Shown here: piece by piece, positions 52,654-61,606 of the stretch | Position numbering within the stretch: position 1 is the stretch's first letter | How the letters are laid out: each line of letters opens with the position of its first letter | Source: Marihabitans asiaticum | GTDB lineage: Bacteria > Actinomycetota > Actinomycetes > Actinomycetales > Dermatophilaceae | Assembly: GCF_007828725.1 (NCBI RefSeq) | Contig: NZ_VIUW01000003.1 | Span: forward strand, 248,001-312,000 | Direction of reading: 5' to 3' | DNA: 64,000 bases | Translations under genes and position numbers: made by a program | Notes under the pieces: model-generated | What the model saw: the letters and a program-made list of their open reading frames with translations, nothing else | What the model was told of the DNA's origin: nothing | The model's database searches: none

Positions 52654-53699
52654 TCGGCACCCTCCTGCAGGGAGCCGGACAGCTCGCGGACCCAGGCCAC
52701 GAGCTCGGGCGGCAGCCCGAGGTCGGCCGCTCGGACGCTGGCCGTCCGGAGCCGCTCTAGGGCGAGGTCGCTGACGAAGGATCGCGACCCGGCGTCGGTG
52801 AGCGCGGCGCGCACCCGCGCGACACCCTGCTCGTCGAGCGTGGGGTCGCCGAGGTGGCGCTCGACGACCGGCCACGCCGGGGTCGAGCGGGCGTGGACGA
52901 CGAGCGGGGTGCGCTTGCCCTCGCGCAGGTCGCCGGCGATCTCCCCCTTGCCGGTCTGCGCCGGCGCGCCGAAGACCCCGGTGAGGTCGTCGATGAGCTG
53001 GAAGGCCAGCCCGAGGTCGCGGCCGATCCGGCCGAGCCCGTCGACGACCGACGCCCGAGCTCCGGCGAGGACCGCCCCGCACTGCATCGGCAGGCTGAAG
53101 GAGTAGACCGCCGTCTTCTGCTCGGCCACCGCGAGGGCCTCCTCGAGCGTCGGCTCGCGCGCGCCGAGCGAGAGCCGGACGTCGGCCAGCTCGCCGGCGG
53201 CGGAGACCGCGAGGGCGTGGTCGAAGAGCTCGAGCATCCGGTGCACCTGCTCGCGCGCGACCGGGGCCGTCGCGACGGCCCGCAGGGCAGCACCGAGGGC
53301 GAGGTCCCCGGTGAGGATAGCCCCTGCGGTCGCGTAGGACCCGGCCGGTCCCGTCGCGGCACCGCCCCGGATCGCGGCGGCCCGGAACCTGCCGGGGGCG
53401 CTCGGCGCGCCGCGGCGCAGGTCGTCCCCGTCGATGACGTCGTCGTGGACGACGAAGGCGGTGTGGAGGAGCTCGACCGCGTCGGCGACCTGGTCGACGG
53501 CCGGCCCGGCGTCACCGCCGAGCAGGTCGTGGACCGAGCGGACGAGGCGGGGGCGGAACCGCTTGCCCCCGCTCTGCGCCGACTTTAGGGCCTCCTCGAG
53601 CGCCTGGCCGTCCCTCAGCTCGGGCCTGCGCCCGCCGGCGTCGGACGTCGGGCGGCTCAGGGGGTCGGCGGGGCGGTCGGCCTGAGTCCCGGCGGTCAT
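52650..53699 (-). CDS. crtE: Geranylgeranyl diphosphate synthase
   Basis: A 349-residue trans-prenyltransferase. The first Asp-rich motif is DDVID in HTAFVVHDDVIDGDDLRRG (about 105), with a small residue pattern before it fitting C20 product length; the second is DDLTG in AFQLIDDLTGVFG. GKRFRPRL and GEIAGDLREGKRTPLV are typical. The N-terminal 40 residues are Pro/Gly rich. ATG 53699 overlaps the idi stop. Confidence 0.9.
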   Translation of the reverse strand: MTAGTQADRPADPLSRPTSDAGGRRPELRDGQALEEALKSAQSGGKRFRPRLVRSVHDLLGGDAGPAVDQVADAVELLHTAFVVHDDVIDGDDLRRGAPSAPGRFRAAAIRGGAATGPAGSYATAGAILTGDLALGAALRAVATAPVAREQVHRMLELFDHALAVSAAGELADVRLSLGAREPTLEEALAVAEQKTAVYSFSLPMQCGAVLAGARASVVDGLGRIGRDLGLAFQLIDDLTGVFGAPAQTGKGEIAGDLREGKRTPLVVHARSTPAWPVVERHLGDPTLDEQGVARVRAALTDAGSRSFVSDLALERLRTASVRAADLGLPPELVAWVRELSGSLQEGAE

Positions 53700-54274
53700 G
53701 GGAGCGCACCTGCGCGGTCGAGGAGGCTGACGTCGGCCGGGAGCTGATCGAGCTGCAGGACCAGCCAGGGGCTGAGGGCCCACGGGGCCACCGCCACGGT
53801 CGTGCGCAGCTCACGGGGGGTCACCCAGGTCCACTCCACCGCCTCGTCCGGGTTCAGGCGCGGGGGCGTCGTGGTCCGGCCCAGCCAGACCGGGCAGACC
53901 TCGTGCTCCACGACGCCGCCGGGGTCGACCGCGCGGTAGCGGAAGTCGGGCAGCAGCGGCTCGAGATCGCCCAGGACGAGACCGAGCTCGTGCTCGGCGT
54001 AGCGGTGCACGGCGGCGACCGGGTCCTCCCCAGGTCGCGGGTGTCCGCAGAAGGCGTTGGTCCACACCCCGGGCCAGGCCCGCTTGCTCAGCGCGCGGCG
54101 GGTGAGCAGCAGCCTCCCGGCGCCGTCGGTGACGTGGCAGGAGAAGGCGAGGTGCAGCGGGGTGTCGCTCGTGTGCACGTCCAGCCGCGGTGCGGTCCCG
54201 GTGGGTTCGCCGTCCTCGTCGAGCAGGACGACGAGGTCGGCAGGGTCGCGCTCCGGTGCGGCCGTGGCGTCCAT
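53696..54274 (-). CDS. idi: Isopentenyl-diphosphate delta-isomerase, type I
   Basis: Interconverts IPP and DMAPP, feeding CrtE and CrtEb. The 192-residue Nudix-fold enzyme has [20 protein letters not shown], the catalytic Cys in [11 protein letters not shown], the catalytic Glu in [11 protein letters not shown] and the metal-binding [13 protein letters not shown] 54274 ([11 protein letters not shown]) follows GAGAGGG; an upstream ATG at 54319 lacks a ribosome site. First gene of the carotenoid operon, divergent from miaB. Confidence 0.92.
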   Translation of the reverse strand: MDATAAPERDPADLVVLLDEDGEPTGTAPRLDVHTSDTPLHLAFSCHVTDGAGRLLLTRRALSKRAWPGVWTNAFCGHPRPGEDPVAAVHRYAEHELGLVLGDLEPLLPDFRYRAVDPGGVVEHEVCPVWLGRTTTPPRLNPDEAVEWTWVTPRELRTTVAVAPWALSPWLVLQLDQLPADVSLLDRAGALP

Positions 54275-54345
54275 CGGTCGCCCTCTCGTCGGTGGTACGG
54301 CTAAGGGCCAGCATGTCACGAGGAGAGGGCCGCTCCGGGGGTGAC

Positions 54346-54351
54346 TACCCT
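54346..54351 (+). promoter_or_regulatory. Candidate -10 box for miaB
   Basis: TACCCT lies 9 nt before ATG 54361; the leader would be at most 2-3 nt and no ribosome site exists in it. Confidence 0.4.
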
Positions 54352-54360
54352 GGTGCGGTC

Positions 54361-55881
54361 ATGACTGCTGCACCGAAGACCTACGACGTCCGCACCCACG
54401 GGTGCCAGATGAACGTCCACGACTCCGAGCGCCTCGCCGGCCTGCTCGAGACCGCCGGCTACGTCGACCACGCCTCGCTGCCGGAGGCGGAGCGCGGCGA
54501 GACCGCGGACGTCGTCGTGTTCAACACTTGCGCGGTCCGCGAGAACGCCGACAACAAGCTCTACGGCAACCTCGGGCAGCTGCGCCCCAGCAAGCAGCGC
54601 AACCCCGGGGTGCAGATCGCCGTCGGCGGCTGCATGGCGCAGAAGGACCGCGACACGATCGTCGCGAAGGCCCCCTGGGTCGACGTCGTCTTCGGCACGC
54701 ACAACATCGGCTCGCTACCCGCCCTGCTCGACCGCGCCCGGCACAACCAGGAGGCCCAGGTCGAGATCCTGGAGTCCCTCGAGACCTTCCCCTCAACCCT
54801 GCCGACCCGCCGCGACTCGGCCTACGCGGGGTGGACCTCGATCTCGGTCGGCTGCAACAACACCTGCACCTTCTGCATCGTCCCCGCGTTGCGGGGCAAG
54901 GAGAAGGATCGCCGGCCGGGCCTGATCCTCGCCGAGCTCGAGGCGCTCGTCGCCCAGGGCGTCATCGAGGTGACCCTGCTCGGTCAGAACGTCAACAGCT
55001 ACGGCGTCGAGTTCGGCGACCGGCTCGCCTTCGGCAAGCTGCTCCGGGCCGCCGGCGAGGTCGAGGGCCTGGAGCGGGTGCGCTTCACCAGCCCGCACCC
55101 TGCCGCCTTCACCGACGACGTCATCGAGGCTATGGCGCAGACGGGCAACGTCATGCCCAGCCTGCACATGCCGCTGCAGTCCGGCTCGGACCGGGTCCTC
55201 AAGGCGATGCGGCGCAGCTACCGCAGCACCAGGTTCCTCGGCATCCTCGAACGCGTGCGTCAGCAGATTCCGGACGCCGCGATCACCACCGACCTCATCG
55301 TCGGCTTCCCCGGCGAGACCGATGAGGACTTCGAGGAGACCCTGCGGGTCGTCGCCGAGTCCCGCTTCGCCAGCGCCTTCACCTTCCAGTACTCGATCCG
55401 TCCGGGGACCCCCGCCGCGACGATGCCCGACCAGGTGCCCAAGGAGGTCGTCCAGGAGCGCTTCGAGCGGCTCGTCGCCCTCCAGGACCAGATCTCCTGG
55501 GAGGAGAACCGCGGCGTCGAGGGGCGCACCGTCGAGGTTCTCGTCGCGACCGGCGAGGGCCGCAAGGACGGACAGACCCACCGGCTCTCCGGACGGGCGC
55601 GGGACAACCGGCTGGTCCACTTCGCCGTGCCCGAGGGCGGCGAGCACCCACGGCCCGGTGACCTGGTCCAGGTCGATGTCACCTACGGGGCCCCGCACCA
55701 CCTGATCGCCGACGGTGCCCTGAGCGGCGGGGTCTACAGCGTGCGTCGCACGGCCGGCGGTGACGCCTGGGAGCGGGCGCAGGGTGAGCCGGGGGGCAAG
55801 CCGGCGGTATCGCTCGGGATGCCGGGGATCGGTGCGCCCCCCGCGCCGGCGATCGCGGCGAGCGCCTGCCAGACCGGCTGA
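54361..55881 (+). CDS. miaB: tRNA-2-methylthio-N6-dimethylallyladenosine synthase
   Basis: Adds the methylthio group to i6A37 of tRNA made by MiaA. The 506-residue protein has the N-terminal UPF0004 cluster Cys residues ([23 protein letters not shown]), the radical [11 protein letters not shown] (about 165-172), and a C-terminal TRAM domain ([25 protein letters not shown]). Some 45 extra residues, Gly/Ala/Pro rich, follow the TRAM domain. miaA lies 3 kb downstream. A terminator closes the gene. Confidence 0.95.
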   Translation: MTAAPKTYDVRTHGCQMNVHDSERLAGLLETAGYVDHASLPEAERGETADVVVFNTCAVRENADNKLYGNLGQLRPSKQRNPGVQIAVGGCMAQKDRDTIVAKAPWVDVVFGTHNIGSLPALLDRARHNQEAQVEILESLETFPSTLPTRRDSAYAGWTSISVGCNNTCTFCIVPALRGKEKDRRPGLILAELEALVAQGVIEVTLLGQNVNSYGVEFGDRLAFGKLLRAAGEVEGLERVRFTSPHPAAFTDDVIEAMAQTGNVMPSLHMPLQSGSDRVLKAMRRSYRSTRFLGILERVRQQIPDAAITTDLIVGFPGETDEDFEETLRVVAESRFASAFTFQYSIRPGTPAATMPDQVPKEVVQERFERLVALQDQISWEENRGVEGRTVEVLVATGEGRKDGQTHRLSGRARDNRLVHFAVPEGGEHPRPGDLVQVDVTYGAPHHLIADGALSGGVYSVRRTAGGDAWERAQGEPGGKPAVSLGMPGIGAPPAPAIAASACQTG

Positions 55882-55916
55882 CCTGCTCGGCCTGACGCCC
55901 GCCCAGACATGACGAA

Positions 55917-55948
55917 GGGGGCCGCCCCACCAGTGTGGGACGGCCCCC
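55917..55948. terminator. Terminator between miaB and the convergent small gene
   Basis: GGGGGCCG (55917-55924) pairs with CGGCCCCC (55941-55948), and after one mismatch CCCAC pairs with GTGGG around a CAGT loop. It lies between convergent genes and can serve both. The first arm grows out of the octamer CGAAGGGG at 55913. Confidence 0.8.
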
Positions 55949-55967
55949 GGACGGTGTCAGAGGTGGC

Positions 55968-56150
55968 TCACTCGCCAATCTTGCCGTCGAGGGTGTCCTT
56001 GCCCTTGTCGACGTGCTCGGAGCTGGCGCCCTTCGACTCGGCGAAGTCGCCGCCCTTCTCGAGCCCCTGGTCGGAGTACTCCTCGACCTTGTCAGGGTTG
56101 TTGTCCATGGCGTCCTGAGCCTTGCTCTTGGCGTCGTCCATGAAACCCAT
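55968..56150 (-). CDS. Small acidic CsbD/Rv0909-like protein
   Basis: A 60-residue hydrophilic protein (MGFMDDAKSKAQDAMDNNPD at the start) rich in Lys, Asp and Gly with DQGLEKGGDFAESKGAS and DKGKDTLDGKIG. It resembles the CsbD-like stress proteins and the Rv0909-type proteins annotated as antitoxins in mycobacteria. No toxin gene is next to it, so an antitoxin role is doubtful. AAGGGAG precedes the ATG by 6 nt. Confidence 0.75.
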   Translation of the reverse strand: MGFMDDAKSKAQDAMDNNPDKVEEYSDQGLEKGGDFAESKGASSEHVDKGKDTLDGKIGE

Positions 56151-56257
56151 AGTGATCTCCCTTCGCTCGGGTCACGCTGCGAGCGCAGCGCTGCCCCACC
56201 AGGCAACCACAAGTACGAGCGCGGGTGGGGTCGAGAGGGGAGGGAAGTCTCAGCCGG

Positions 56258-56286
56258 TTGCAGATAGATGAAATATAAACTAAGGT
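56258..56286 (+). promoter_or_regulatory. yceI promoter
   Basis: TTGCAG (56258-56263), 17 nt, then TAAGGT (56281-56286), 7 nt before the ATG of yceI: a near-consensus promoter for a leaderless mRNA. The stretch 56264-56284 is the most AT-rich of the area (ATGAAATATAAACTAA). Confidence 0.7.
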
Positions 56287-56293
56287 AAGAGCC

Positions 56294-56860
56294 ATGACAA
56301 CGTCGAGCACCACCAACCAGTCCATCGCCATCACCCCCGGCAGCTACACCATCGACCCGAGCCACAGCGAGGTGGGCTTCGTCGCCCGCCACGCGATGGT
56401 CACCAAGGTCCGCGGCTCCTTCCGGGACCTGGCCGGCGAGATCGTCGTCGCCGACGACTTCTCCGCCTCGAGCGCGCGCGCCACGATGCAGGTCGCCTCG
56501 ATCGACTCCGGCAACTCCGACCGCGACGGTCACCTCCGCTCCGCCGACTTCTTCGACGCCGAGACCCACCCCGAGATCACCTTCGTCTCGACCGGTGTCC
56601 GGGACGTCTCCGGTGACGAGTTCGTCCTCGTCGGTGAGCTGACGATCAAGGGCGTCACCCGTACCGTCGAGCTGGCGGCCGAGTACGAGGGCAGCGCTCA
56701 GGACCCCTTCGGCAACACCCGGATCGGCTTCACCGCGTCGACCGAGGTCGACCGTGAGGAGTGGGACCTGACGTGGAACGCCGCGCTCGAGACCGGTGGC
56801 GTCCTCGTCTCGAAGAAGATCGTGCTGAACCTGGAGGTCTCCGCGATCCAGCAGGGCTGA
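56294..56860 (+). CDS. YceI family protein
   Basis: A 188-residue beta-barrel protein of the YceI lipocalin-like fold, which binds long isoprenoid or fatty chains in homologues. Motifs are TIDPSHSEVGFVARHAMVTK, VRGSFRDLAGEIVV, DSGNSDRDGHLRSADFFDAE, and LTIKGVTRTVEL. There is no signal peptide, so it is likely cytosolic. A polyprenoid ligand fits with the nearby carotenoid operon but is inferred. It has a strong own promoter. Confidence 0.9.
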   Translation: MTTSSTTNQSIAITPGSYTIDPSHSEVGFVARHAMVTKVRGSFRDLAGEIVVADDFSASSARATMQVASIDSGNSDRDGHLRSADFFDAETHPEITFVSTGVRDVSGDEFVLVGELTIKGVTRTVELAAEYEGSAQDPFGNTRIGFTASTEVDREEWDLTWNAALETGGVLVSKKIVLNLEVSAIQQG

Positions 56861-56869
56861 GCCGATGCA

Positions 56870-56918
56870 CGGGGCGGATGGTCATGCGAGAGAATCCTCT
56901 CCATGACCATCCGCCCCG
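56870..56918. promoter_or_regulatory. 22-bp inverted repeat spanning the def start codon
   Basis: The left arm (56870-56892) and right arm (56897-56918) pair over 17 bp, then 5 bp after one bulged C, with a 4-nt AATC loop. The right arm contains the def ATG (56903) and its first five codons; the left arm is their inverted copy. A -10-like GAGAAT is at 56890-56895, 7 nt before the ATG. A transcript starting upstream would hide the start codon in a very stable hairpin; a transcript starting at 56903 would not. Confidence 0.75.
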
Positions 56919-57484
56919 TCGTCATCACCGGCGACCCCGTCCTGCACACCCGGGCCCGGCCCGTGACTGAGATCGACGAGGAGATCGCCACCCTCGTGGC
57001 CGACATGCTCCAGACCCAGGACGCGGCCAACGGCGTCGGGCTCGCCGCGCCCCAGATCGGGGTCGGGCTGCGCGTCTTCACCTGGAAGATGGAGAACGCC
57101 GACGGGGTACCCGCCCAGGGCCACATCATCAACCCCTACGTCAAGGCCGCGAAGCCGGCGGTCGGTGACGCCGACCCCGAGCACGAGTCCGAGGGGTGCC
57201 TGTCCGTCCCCGGCTACTCCTTCCCCCTTCGACGCGGGGAGAGCGCCGAGGTGACCGGGTACGACCTCGACGGCAACGAGCTCGCCTTCACCGCCACCGG
57301 CTGGTTCGCCCGTTGCATGCAGCACGAGTACGACCACCTCAACGGCTTCCTCTACGTCGACCGGCTGGCCGACAAGCACAAGAAGAGGGCGCGCAAGGCC
57401 GTCAAGCGGGAGGGCTGGGGGGTGCCGGGCCACAGCTGGATGCCCGGCGAGGACGAGGACCCCTTCGGCCACGACGACGACTGA
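56903..57484 (+). CDS. def: Peptide deformylase
   Basis: Removes the formyl group of nascent proteins. The 193-residue metalloenzyme has the three family motifs GVGLAAPQIGVG (motif 1), EGCLSVPGY (motif 2, Cys ligand) and QHEYDHLNG (motif 3, two His ligands and the catalytic Glu). The C-terminal tail (HSWMPGEDEDPFGHDDD) is acidic. Its start codon lies in a large inverted repeat. The stop overlaps the miaA ATG. Confidence 0.95.
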   Translation: MTIRPVVITGDPVLHTRARPVTEIDEEIATLVADMLQTQDAANGVGLAAPQIGVGLRVFTWKMENADGVPAQGHIINPYVKAAKPAVGDADPEHESEGCLSVPGYSFPLRRGESAEVTGYDLDGNELAFTATGWFARCMQHEYDHLNGFLYVDRLADKHKKRARKAVKREGWGVPGHSWMPGEDEDPFGHDDD

Positions 57485-58407
57485 TGGTGGCCCCGGCCCA
57501 GGTCGTGGCCGTCGTCGGGGCGACCGCCACCGGCAAGTCCGGGCTCGCCCTCGACCTCGCCGAGCGGCTCGGCGGCGAGGTCGTCAACGCCGACTCCATG
57601 CAGCTCTACCGAGGCATGGACATCGGCACGGCCAAGCTGACGCCCCAGGAGCGAAGGGGGATCGCCCACCACCTCCTCGACGTCCTGGACGTCACCGAGG
57701 AGTCCACGGTCGCGGACTACCAGCTGCGGGCTCGGGAGGCGATCGAGCAGGTCCGGGCGCGAGGCAGGTTGCCGATCCTCGCCGGGGGTTCGGGCCTCTA
57801 CGTGCGTGCCGCCCTGGATGAGCTGGAGATCCCGCCGACGGACCCGGACGTACGGGCACGCCTCGAGGAGCGCAGCGCGGACGGTCAGGACGACCTGCTG
57901 CGCACGGAGCTGCGTGCCGCCGACCCCGCCGCCGCCGACGCCATCGAGCCGAACAACGTCCGGCGGGTCATCCGGGCCCTCGAGGTGATCGAGCTGACCG
58001 GCCGGCCGTTCTCGGCGACGGCTCCTACCAAGCGCTACGTCCTCCCTTCGGTCGTCATCGGGCTGTACGACGACTGGGACGCGCTGACCGCGCGGCTGGA
58101 GCAGCGGGTGCGACGGATGTGGGCCGACGGGATGCTCGACGAGGTCGCCGACCTCGACCGGGCGGGGTTGCGCGAGGGGCGCACGGCGTCGCGGGCGATC
58201 GGCTACGCCCAGGCGCTGCGCCAGCTGGACGGCGTGATCGGCGAGGCCGAGGCGATCACCTCGACGCAGGCGGCCACGCGGCGCTACGCCCGCCGCCAGG
58301 AGTCGTGGCTGCGCCCCGACCCGCGGGTGCGCTGGCTCTGCGTCACCGAGCCGGACCTGGTCGGCCGGGCGCTGTGCGAGGTCGAGGCCGGCGACGTCTC
58401 CCCCTGA
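57484..58407 (+). CDS. miaA: tRNA dimethylallyltransferase
   Basis: Adds the dimethylallyl group to A37 of tRNAs reading UNN codons, the step before MiaB. The 307-residue protein begins at ATG 57484 overlapping the def stop, with the P-loop GATATGKS (12-19), NADSMQLYRGMDIGTAK, the DVTEESTVADYQ helix, ILAGGSGLYVRA and RTASRAIGYAQ. The octamer at 57652 falls so that it uses CGA and AGG codons for two arginines, both uncommon in this genome. Confidence 0.95.
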   Translation: MVAPAQVVAVVGATATGKSGLALDLAERLGGEVVNADSMQLYRGMDIGTAKLTPQERRGIAHHLLDVLDVTEESTVADYQLRAREAIEQVRARGRLPILAGGSGLYVRAALDELEIPPTDPDVRARLEERSADGQDDLLRTELRAADPAAADAIEPNNVRRVIRALEVIELTGRPFSATAPTKRYVLPSVVIGLYDDWDALTARLEQRVRRMWADGMLDEVADLDRAGLREGRTASRAIGYAQALRQLDGVIGEAEAITSTQAATRRYARRQESWLRPDPRVRWLCVTEPDLVGRALCEVEAGDVSP

Positions 58408-58414
58408 GCTCGCG

Positions 58415-58420
58415 CACAAT
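58415..58420 (+). promoter_or_regulatory. Candidate -10 box for leaderless dapF
   Basis: CACAAT lies 6 nt before ATG 58427 with GGGGTC between; no ribosome site is found. Confidence 0.42.
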
Positions 58421-58426
58421 GGGGTC

Positions 58427-59299
58427 ATGACAGTGCGCTTCACCAAGGGCCATGGCACCGAGAACGACTTCGTCGTCGTCCCCGATCTCGATGGGCGGCT
58501 CGACCTCACCGCGCAGCAGGTGGCGCTGCTCGCCGACCGCCATGCCGGGATCGGCGGCGACGGGGTGATCCGCGTCGTGCCGACGCGACTTGCCGATGAG
58601 CCGGACGTCCTGGAGCAGGCCGGCGCCGCCGAGTGGTTCATGGACTACCGCAACGCCGACGGCTCGCTCGCGCAGATGTGTGGCAACGGCACCCGGGTGC
58701 TCGCCGCCTGGCTGCGCCGCGAAGGGCTCATCGGCGACGGTGAGACCGCGATCGCGACCCGGGCCGGGGTGCGTCGGGTCCGCTTCGAGGGCGAGGAGGT
58801 CGTGACGCACATGGGGGCCTGGCGCCTCGTGCACGGCGACGAGGTGGCCGAGCGTGGGGCGGACTCCCTGGTCCACGTCGAGGAGGCTGAGGAGATCGAC
58901 GAGCCCTACAGCGCGCTCTCGCTCGACCTCGGCAACCCGCACACCGTCGTGGCACTGCCCCCCGAGGTCTCTCTCGACGGCCTCGACCTCACGCGGGCGC
59001 CCGTGGTCCGACCGGCTCCGCGCGAGGGCAGCAACGTCGAGTTCGTCCGGGTGCTCGGGCCGGGTCATCTCGCGATGCGGGTCTACGAGCGAGGGGTGGG
59101 CGAGACCCGCTCTTGCGGTACCGGGGTGTGCGCGGCGGCCCTGGCGATGGGCATCTGGTCCGGGGCCGCGGACGAGTCCACGCAGTGGCGGGTCGATGTG
59201 CCCGGCGGCTCGCTCCGGGTGCGGGCGCTGCCCGGCCGCGAGGTCGAGCTCGCCGGTCCCGCGGTGCTCGTCGCCGATGGCGAGACCTCCCTCCTCTGA
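58427..59299 (+). CDS. dapF: Diaminopimelate epimerase
   Basis: Converts LL- to meso-diaminopimelate for lysine and for peptidoglycan, in line with the DNPR motif of MurE. The 290-residue protein has the two catalytic Cys in LAQMCGNGTRVLA (Cys85) and SCGTGVCAAAL (Cys230), TKGHGTENDFVV at the start and GSNVEFVRVL. It follows miaA by 19 bp with a probable promoter. Confidence 0.96.
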   Translation: MTVRFTKGHGTENDFVVVPDLDGRLDLTAQQVALLADRHAGIGGDGVIRVVPTRLADEPDVLEQAGAAEWFMDYRNADGSLAQMCGNGTRVLAAWLRREGLIGDGETAIATRAGVRRVRFEGEEVVTHMGAWRLVHGDEVAERGADSLVHVEEAEEIDEPYSALSLDLGNPHTVVALPPEVSLDGLDLTRAPVVRPAPREGSNVEFVRVLGPGHLAMRVYERGVGETRSCGTGVCAAALAMGIWSGAADESTQWRVDVPGGSLRVRALPGREVELAGPAVLVADGETSLL

Positions 59300-59316
59300 C
59301 AGTCGTAGGACTGGCG

Positions 59317-59916
59317 TCAGTGGGTGACGCGCAGGACGCGGAAGCCCTTCGAGGACGCCTCCCGGGTGCAGACCAGGGCGAGCTCGTCGCCGATCCAGCG
59401 CTGCAGGCTGTCGGCGCCGAGGTTCTTGCCGACGACGAGCCACGCCTCCCCGGCGGGCGTCAGGCGCGGCAGCCACATCGACAGCAGCTCGTGCAGCGCC
59501 GCCTTGCCGACCCGGATCGGCGGGTTCGACCAGAGCAGGTCCACCTCTAGGTCGTCGGGCACGTCGTCGGGCCGGATCGCCCGCACCCGCTCACAGCCCA
59601 GGCTGGCGGCGTTGCGCCGGGTGAGGTCGAGCGCGCGCTCGTTGACGTCGACCGCGAGGACATCCAGGCCAGGCGAGCGCAGAGCCATCGCGAGGGCGAT
59701 CGGCCCCCATCCGCAGCCCAGGTCGACAGCGGTGCCCGAAGGGGGAGGTGCGGGCACCTCGTCGAGGAGGATCGCGGTCGCCTTGTCCAGGCCTCCGGGG
59801 GAGAAGACCCCGCCAGCGGTCTCGACCGTGACCGTGGACCCACCCAGGTCGACCCGTTGGGGGCGGCGCTCCGCCTCCGTAGCCGGCACCCCTTCGCTGA
59901 AGTAGTGCTCGGTCAC
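59317..59916 (-). CDS. RsmC-like class I methyltransferase
   Basis: A 199-residue SAM-dependent enzyme matching the catalytic half of RsmC-type 16S rRNA guanine N2-methyltransferases. It has VTEHYFSEG at the start, [20 protein letters not shown], the SAM loop [25 protein letters not shown], and the catalytic NPP in [11 protein letters not shown]. The N-terminal pseudodomain of E. coli RsmC is missing, as in other actinobacterial homologues. GTG 59916 overlaps the glpK stop by 4 nt, an odd operon partner. Confidence 0.82.
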   Translation of the reverse strand: MTEHYFSEGVPATEAERRPQRVDLGGSTVTVETAGGVFSPGGLDKATAILLDEVPAPPPSGTAVDLGCGWGPIALAMALRSPGLDVLAVDVNERALDLTRRNAASLGCERVRAIRPDDVPDDLEVDLLWSNPPIRVGKAALHELLSMWLPRLTPAGEAWLVVGKNLGADSLQRWIGDELALVCTREASSKGFRVLRVTH

Positions 59917-61475
59917 TCGGTCCCCGCCTGGGGTGTCTCCTCCGAGTCGGTGTCCTCGTCGACCCAGTCCAGGGTGCGGGTGACCGCCTTCTGCCACTGC
60001 CGGTACAGCCGGGCGACCTCGTCGTCGTCCATCTGCGGGCTCCACCGCTGGCCCTCGCCCCAGTTCGCGGTGATCTCGTCGACGGAGTCCCAGTAGCCGA
60101 CGGCCAGCCCTGCCGCGTACGCGGCACCGAGCGCGGTGGTCTCGGCGACCTCGGGGCGCACCACGTCCAGCCCGAGGATGTCGGCCTGGAACTGCATGAG
60201 GGTCTCGTTGGCGATCATGCCGCCGTCGACCTTGAGCTCGCTCAGCCGATCGCCCGCCCGCTCGGCATCGGCCTGCATCGCGTCCAGCACCTCACGGGTC
60301 TGGAAGGCGGTGGCCTCGAGCACCGCGCGGGCGATGTGGCCCTTGTTGGCATACCGGGTCAGCCCGACGATCGCGCCGCGCGCGTCGGGGCGCCAGTGCG
60401 GAGCGAAGAGGCCGGAGAAGGCCGGCACGAAGTAGACGCCGCCGTTGTCCTCGACGGTGCCGGCGAGGTCCTCGATCTGGGGCGCGTCGTCGATCAGCCC
60501 GAGGTTGTCCCGCACCCATTGCACGAGTGAGCCGGTGACCGCGATCGACCCCTCGAGGGCATACACCGCGTCCTCCTCGCCGAGCCGGTAGCAGACGGTG
60601 GTGAGCAGGCCGTTGTCGCTCTCGACGATCTCGGTGCCGGTGTTGAGCAGCATGAAGCTGCCGGTGCCGTAGGTGTTTTTGGCCGTCCCGGGCTCGAGAC
60701 AGGCCTGCCCGAAGGTCGCCGCCTGCTGGTCACCGAGGATGCCGGCCACCGGGGTGCCGTTGAGCACGCCGGGCTTGCACTCTCCGTAGACCTCGGAGCT
60801 GCTGCGGATCTGAGGCAGCATCGCCATCGGCACACCGATCGCCTCGCACAGCTCCTCGCTCCAGGAGAGGGAGCGCAGGTCCATCAGCATCGTGCGCGAG
60901 GCGTTGGTGACGTCGGTGACGTGGACCCCGTCGTTGTCCGCACCACCGGTGAGATTCCACAGCACCCAGGTGTCCATGGTGCCGGCGAGCAGCTCTCCGG
61001 CCTCGGCGCGCTCGCGCGCCCCGTCGACGTGGTCGAGGATCCAGCGGATCTTCGGCCCGGCGAAGTAGGTGGCCAGCGGGAGACCGCAGACTGCCTTGAA
61101 CCGGTCGGGTCCGTCGTCGCCGGCGAGCTCGTCGACGAGTCGCTGGGTCCGCGTGTCCTGCCACACGACGGCGTTGTGGATGGGCTGGCCCGTGCTCTTC
61201 TCCCAGACCACGACGGTCTCGCGCTGGTTGGTGATGCCGACTGCGGCGATGTGCTTGCTGTTGAAGTTGCCCTGGGCGAGAGCTCCGCCGATCACCTTGC
61301 GGGTGTTCTTCCAGATCTCGATCGGGTCATGCTCTACCCAGCCGGCCCGCAGGAAGATCTGCTCGTGCTCGACCTGGTCGACGGCCGCCACCTCGCCCGA
61401 CTCGTCGAAGATCATCGCCCGGCTGCTCGTCGTGCCCTGGTCGATGGCGAGGACGTACGTCTGCGAAGGGGTCAT
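59913..61475 (-). CDS. glpK: Glycerol kinase
   Basis: Phosphorylates glycerol to glycerol-3-phosphate, the substrate of GlpD encoded divergently. The 520-residue FGGY kinase has the phosphate loop [16 protein letters not shown] at the start, [11 protein letters not shown], the second phosphate-binding region around [19 protein letters not shown] and the adenosine site [18 protein letters not shown]. The His site phosphorylated by the PTS in low-GC Gram-positives is not evident. The start has CAGACT 7 nt upstream. Confidence 0.95.
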   Translation of the reverse strand: MTPSQTYVLAIDQGTTSSRAMIFDESGEVAAVDQVEHEQIFLRAGWVEHDPIEIWKNTRKVIGGALAQGNFNSKHIAAVGITNQRETVVVWEKSTGQPIHNAVVWQDTRTQRLVDELAGDDGPDRFKAVCGLPLATYFAGPKIRWILDHVDGARERAEAGELLAGTMDTWVLWNLTGGADNDGVHVTDVTNASRTMLMDLRSLSWSEELCEAIGVPMAMLPQIRSSSEVYGECKPGVLNGTPVAGILGDQQAATFGQACLEPGTAKNTYGTGSFMLLNTGTEIVESDNGLLTTVCYRLGEEDAVYALEGSIAVTGSLVQWVRDNLGLIDDAPQIEDLAGTVEDNGGVYFVPAFSGLFAPHWRPDARGAIVGLTRYANKGHIARAVLEATAFQTREVLDAMQADAERAGDRLSELKVDGGMIANETLMQFQADILGLDVVRPEVAETTALGAAYAAGLAVGYWDSVDEITANWGEGQRWSPQMDDDEVARLYRQWQKAVTRTLDWVDEDTDSEETPQAGTE

Positions 61476-61482
61476 GACCGGC

Positions 61483-61488
61483 AGTCTG
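61483..61488 (-). promoter_or_regulatory. Candidate -10 box for leaderless glpK
   Basis: CAGACT on the minus strand lies 7 nt before ATG 61475 without a ribosome site. Confidence 0.42.
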
Positions 61489-61541
61489 GCAGGTGCGAGA
61501 CCTGGGCGGAGCGCGGTCGCTGGGGGACAGGGTCAGGGGGC

Positions 61542-61547
61542 TAACGT
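61542..61547 (+). promoter_or_regulatory. Candidate -10 box for glpD
   Basis: TAACGT lies about 60 bp before the glpD start, so unlike glpK this gene would have a leader, with a GGCAGGAGAG ribosome site at 61593. The leader contains GGCGCC repeats (61560-61580) able to pair. Confidence 0.45.
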
Positions 61548-61606
61548 GGGTGGTTCAGAGGCGCCGTGAACCGCGGCGCCGACCGAGCCACCGGCAGGAG
61601 AGATCT

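Noticed and set aside
55968-56150. Toxin-antitoxin pair
   Set aside because: The small gene resembles annotated antitoxins but no toxin-like gene adjoins it; the neighbours are miaB and yceI.
56698-56886. Mirror-image ATG of the def palindrome as the start of a minus-strand gene
   Set aside because: The frame from 56886 enters the yceI coding region antisense and shows no motif before its stop.
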